The notes under the pieces: generated by a model
The model's database searches: none
What the model saw: only the letters and a program-made list of their open reading frames with translations
What the model was told of the DNA's origin: nothing
Position numbers and translations under genes: made by a program
Source: Salinisphaera sp. T31B1
GTDB taxonomy: Bacteria; Pseudomonadota; Gammaproteobacteria; Nevskiales; Salinisphaeraceae
Reading direction: 5' to 3'
NCBI RefSeq assembly: GCF_040361275.1
Contig: NZ_APNH01000004.1
Coordinates: 310,001-374,000 of the forward strand
DNA: 64,000 bases
Part shown: in pieces, positions 63,505 to 64,000 of the stretch
Layout of the letters: every line of letters begins with the position of its first letter
Numbering within the stretch: the first letter of the stretch is position 1

Positions 63505-63771
63505 TCATTCTTCCGGTGCCACGGCCCGGATCGATACGGCATGAATATCGGTATGCATCAGCTCGCCGAGCGCTTCGTAGACGAGCTTGTGGCGCTCGAT
63601 CGGCGAACAGCCCGAGAACCGGTGCGAACGGACCGTGACATGAAAATGGCCGAGCCCGCTGGCCGCGCCGGCATGGCCCACATGCAGGTGACCATCGTCA
63701 CGGATGGCGATGTCGTCGGTATCCAGCCCCGCCTGAAGCGCCTGCCGGATACGCAGGATGCGATCGCTCAT
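63505..63771 (-). CDS. bolA: BolA family protein
   Basis: An 88-residue KH-like protein that partners with monothiol glutaredoxins in iron-sulfur handling and affects morphology under stress. Family features: LRIRQALQAGLDTDDIAIRDDGHLHVGHAGA, GLGHFHVTVRS and RHKLVYEALGELMHTDIHAVSIRAVAPEE, including the conserved His residues. It follows the partial yciI gene, a common arrangement, and precedes the TonB receptor. Confidence 0.92.
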   Translation of the reverse strand: MSDRILRIRQALQAGLDTDDIAIRDDGHLHVGHAGAASGLGHFHVTVRSHRFSGCSPIERHKLVYEALGELMHTDIHAVSIRAVAPEE

Positions 63772-63818
63772 GAAAAGCGTTCCCTGGTGAAGTCGAGAAT
63801 GGCCGTGCGCTTCAGCGC

Positions 63819-64000
63819 TCAGAAAACCTTCTTGTAAGGATAGACAGTGCTTTCCATATACACGCCCTGAGCGTTGTACGGGTCCACTTTTGCCCAGGCG
63901 CGTGCGGACTCGAGACTCTCGAACTGGGCGATGATGATGCTGCCCTGGAAACCGTCGACGATCTTGCCGTAGGCGTCCTCGCGTGGCAGCGGACCGGCGG
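63819..64000 (-). CDS. yciI: YciI-like protein, C-terminal part
   Basis: The last 59 codons of a gene that runs off the right edge. The translation contains GPLPREDAYGKIVDGFQGS, IIIAQFESLESARAWAKVDPY and VYMESTVYPYKKVF, matching the YciI family of small ferredoxin-like-fold proteins. It is not complete, so the start is unknown. yciI next to bolA is common in gammaproteobacteria, where yciB/ispZ often lies further upstream. Confidence 0.85.
   Translation of the reverse strand, partial: AGPLPREDAYGKIVDGFQGSIIIAQFESLESARAWAKVDPYNAQGVYMESTVYPYKKVF

Overview
This window is chromosomal DNA from a GC-rich gammaproteobacterium that is very probably halophilic or marine. The taxon is inferred from gene order. 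The left and right thirds follow a block well known from Pseudomonas and its relatives: rnfH-bamE-recN, grpE-dnaK-dnaJ-dapB-carAB, greA-yhbY-rlmE-ftsH-folP-glmM-tpiA-secG-tRNA-Leu, tRNA-fMet-rimP-nusA-infB-rbfA-truB-rpsO-pnp. The salt-linked lifestyle is inferred from an ectoine operon (ectABC), a complete Na+-translocating NADH:quinone reductase (nqrABCDEF with apbE and nqrM) and acidic tails on BamE and SecG. A Salinisphaera-like organism would fit, but the sequence alone does not prove it.

Layout. 1-4193: the end of a sodium symporter, rnfH, then bamE, recN and nadK on the minus strand. 4272-8265: heat-shock genes grpE, dnaK and dnaJ, with sigma-32-type promoters before grpE and dnaK. 8415-13798: dapB and carAB. 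13800-24600: an accessory segment between carB and greA holding ectABC, a small membrane protein, queH, a DUF4168 secreted protein, an ECF sigma/anti-sigma pair, a plant-type gshA, ubiA, a probable beta-propeller protein and bioA. 24709-31949: backbone genes greA to secG. 31969-40096: tRNA-Leu(GAG), the nqr cluster with its maturation genes and a CBS protein, then initiator tRNA. 40172-49016: rimP to pnp, a transcription/translation operon chain. 49298-53588: a candidate small RNA, phaR, dksA, a HAD phosphatase, cysZ, a lipoprotein and queF. 53763-60322: smc-zipA-ligA. 60348-64000: two unknown small proteins, then on the minus strand a partial yciI, bolA and a TonB-dependent receptor.

The most interesting non-coding signals are these. 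(i) Two divergent promoters with the same ATGGAACC / CGTTGGT elements lie between the ECF sigma gene and the DUF4168 gene, implying a small self-regulated envelope-stress circuit. (ii) A promoter-to-terminator unit downstream of pnp encodes a roughly 94-nt RNA with a single-stranded CU-rich anti-Shine-Dalgarno stretch. (iii) A structured leader with a 14-bp closing stem and alternative pairings precedes rpsO, a candidate S15 autoregulatory RNA. (iv) There is a perfect 12-bp (13 with a flanking T-A pair) intercistronic hairpin between ectB and ectC. No CRISPR array, insertion sequence, prophage or rRNA gene was seen.
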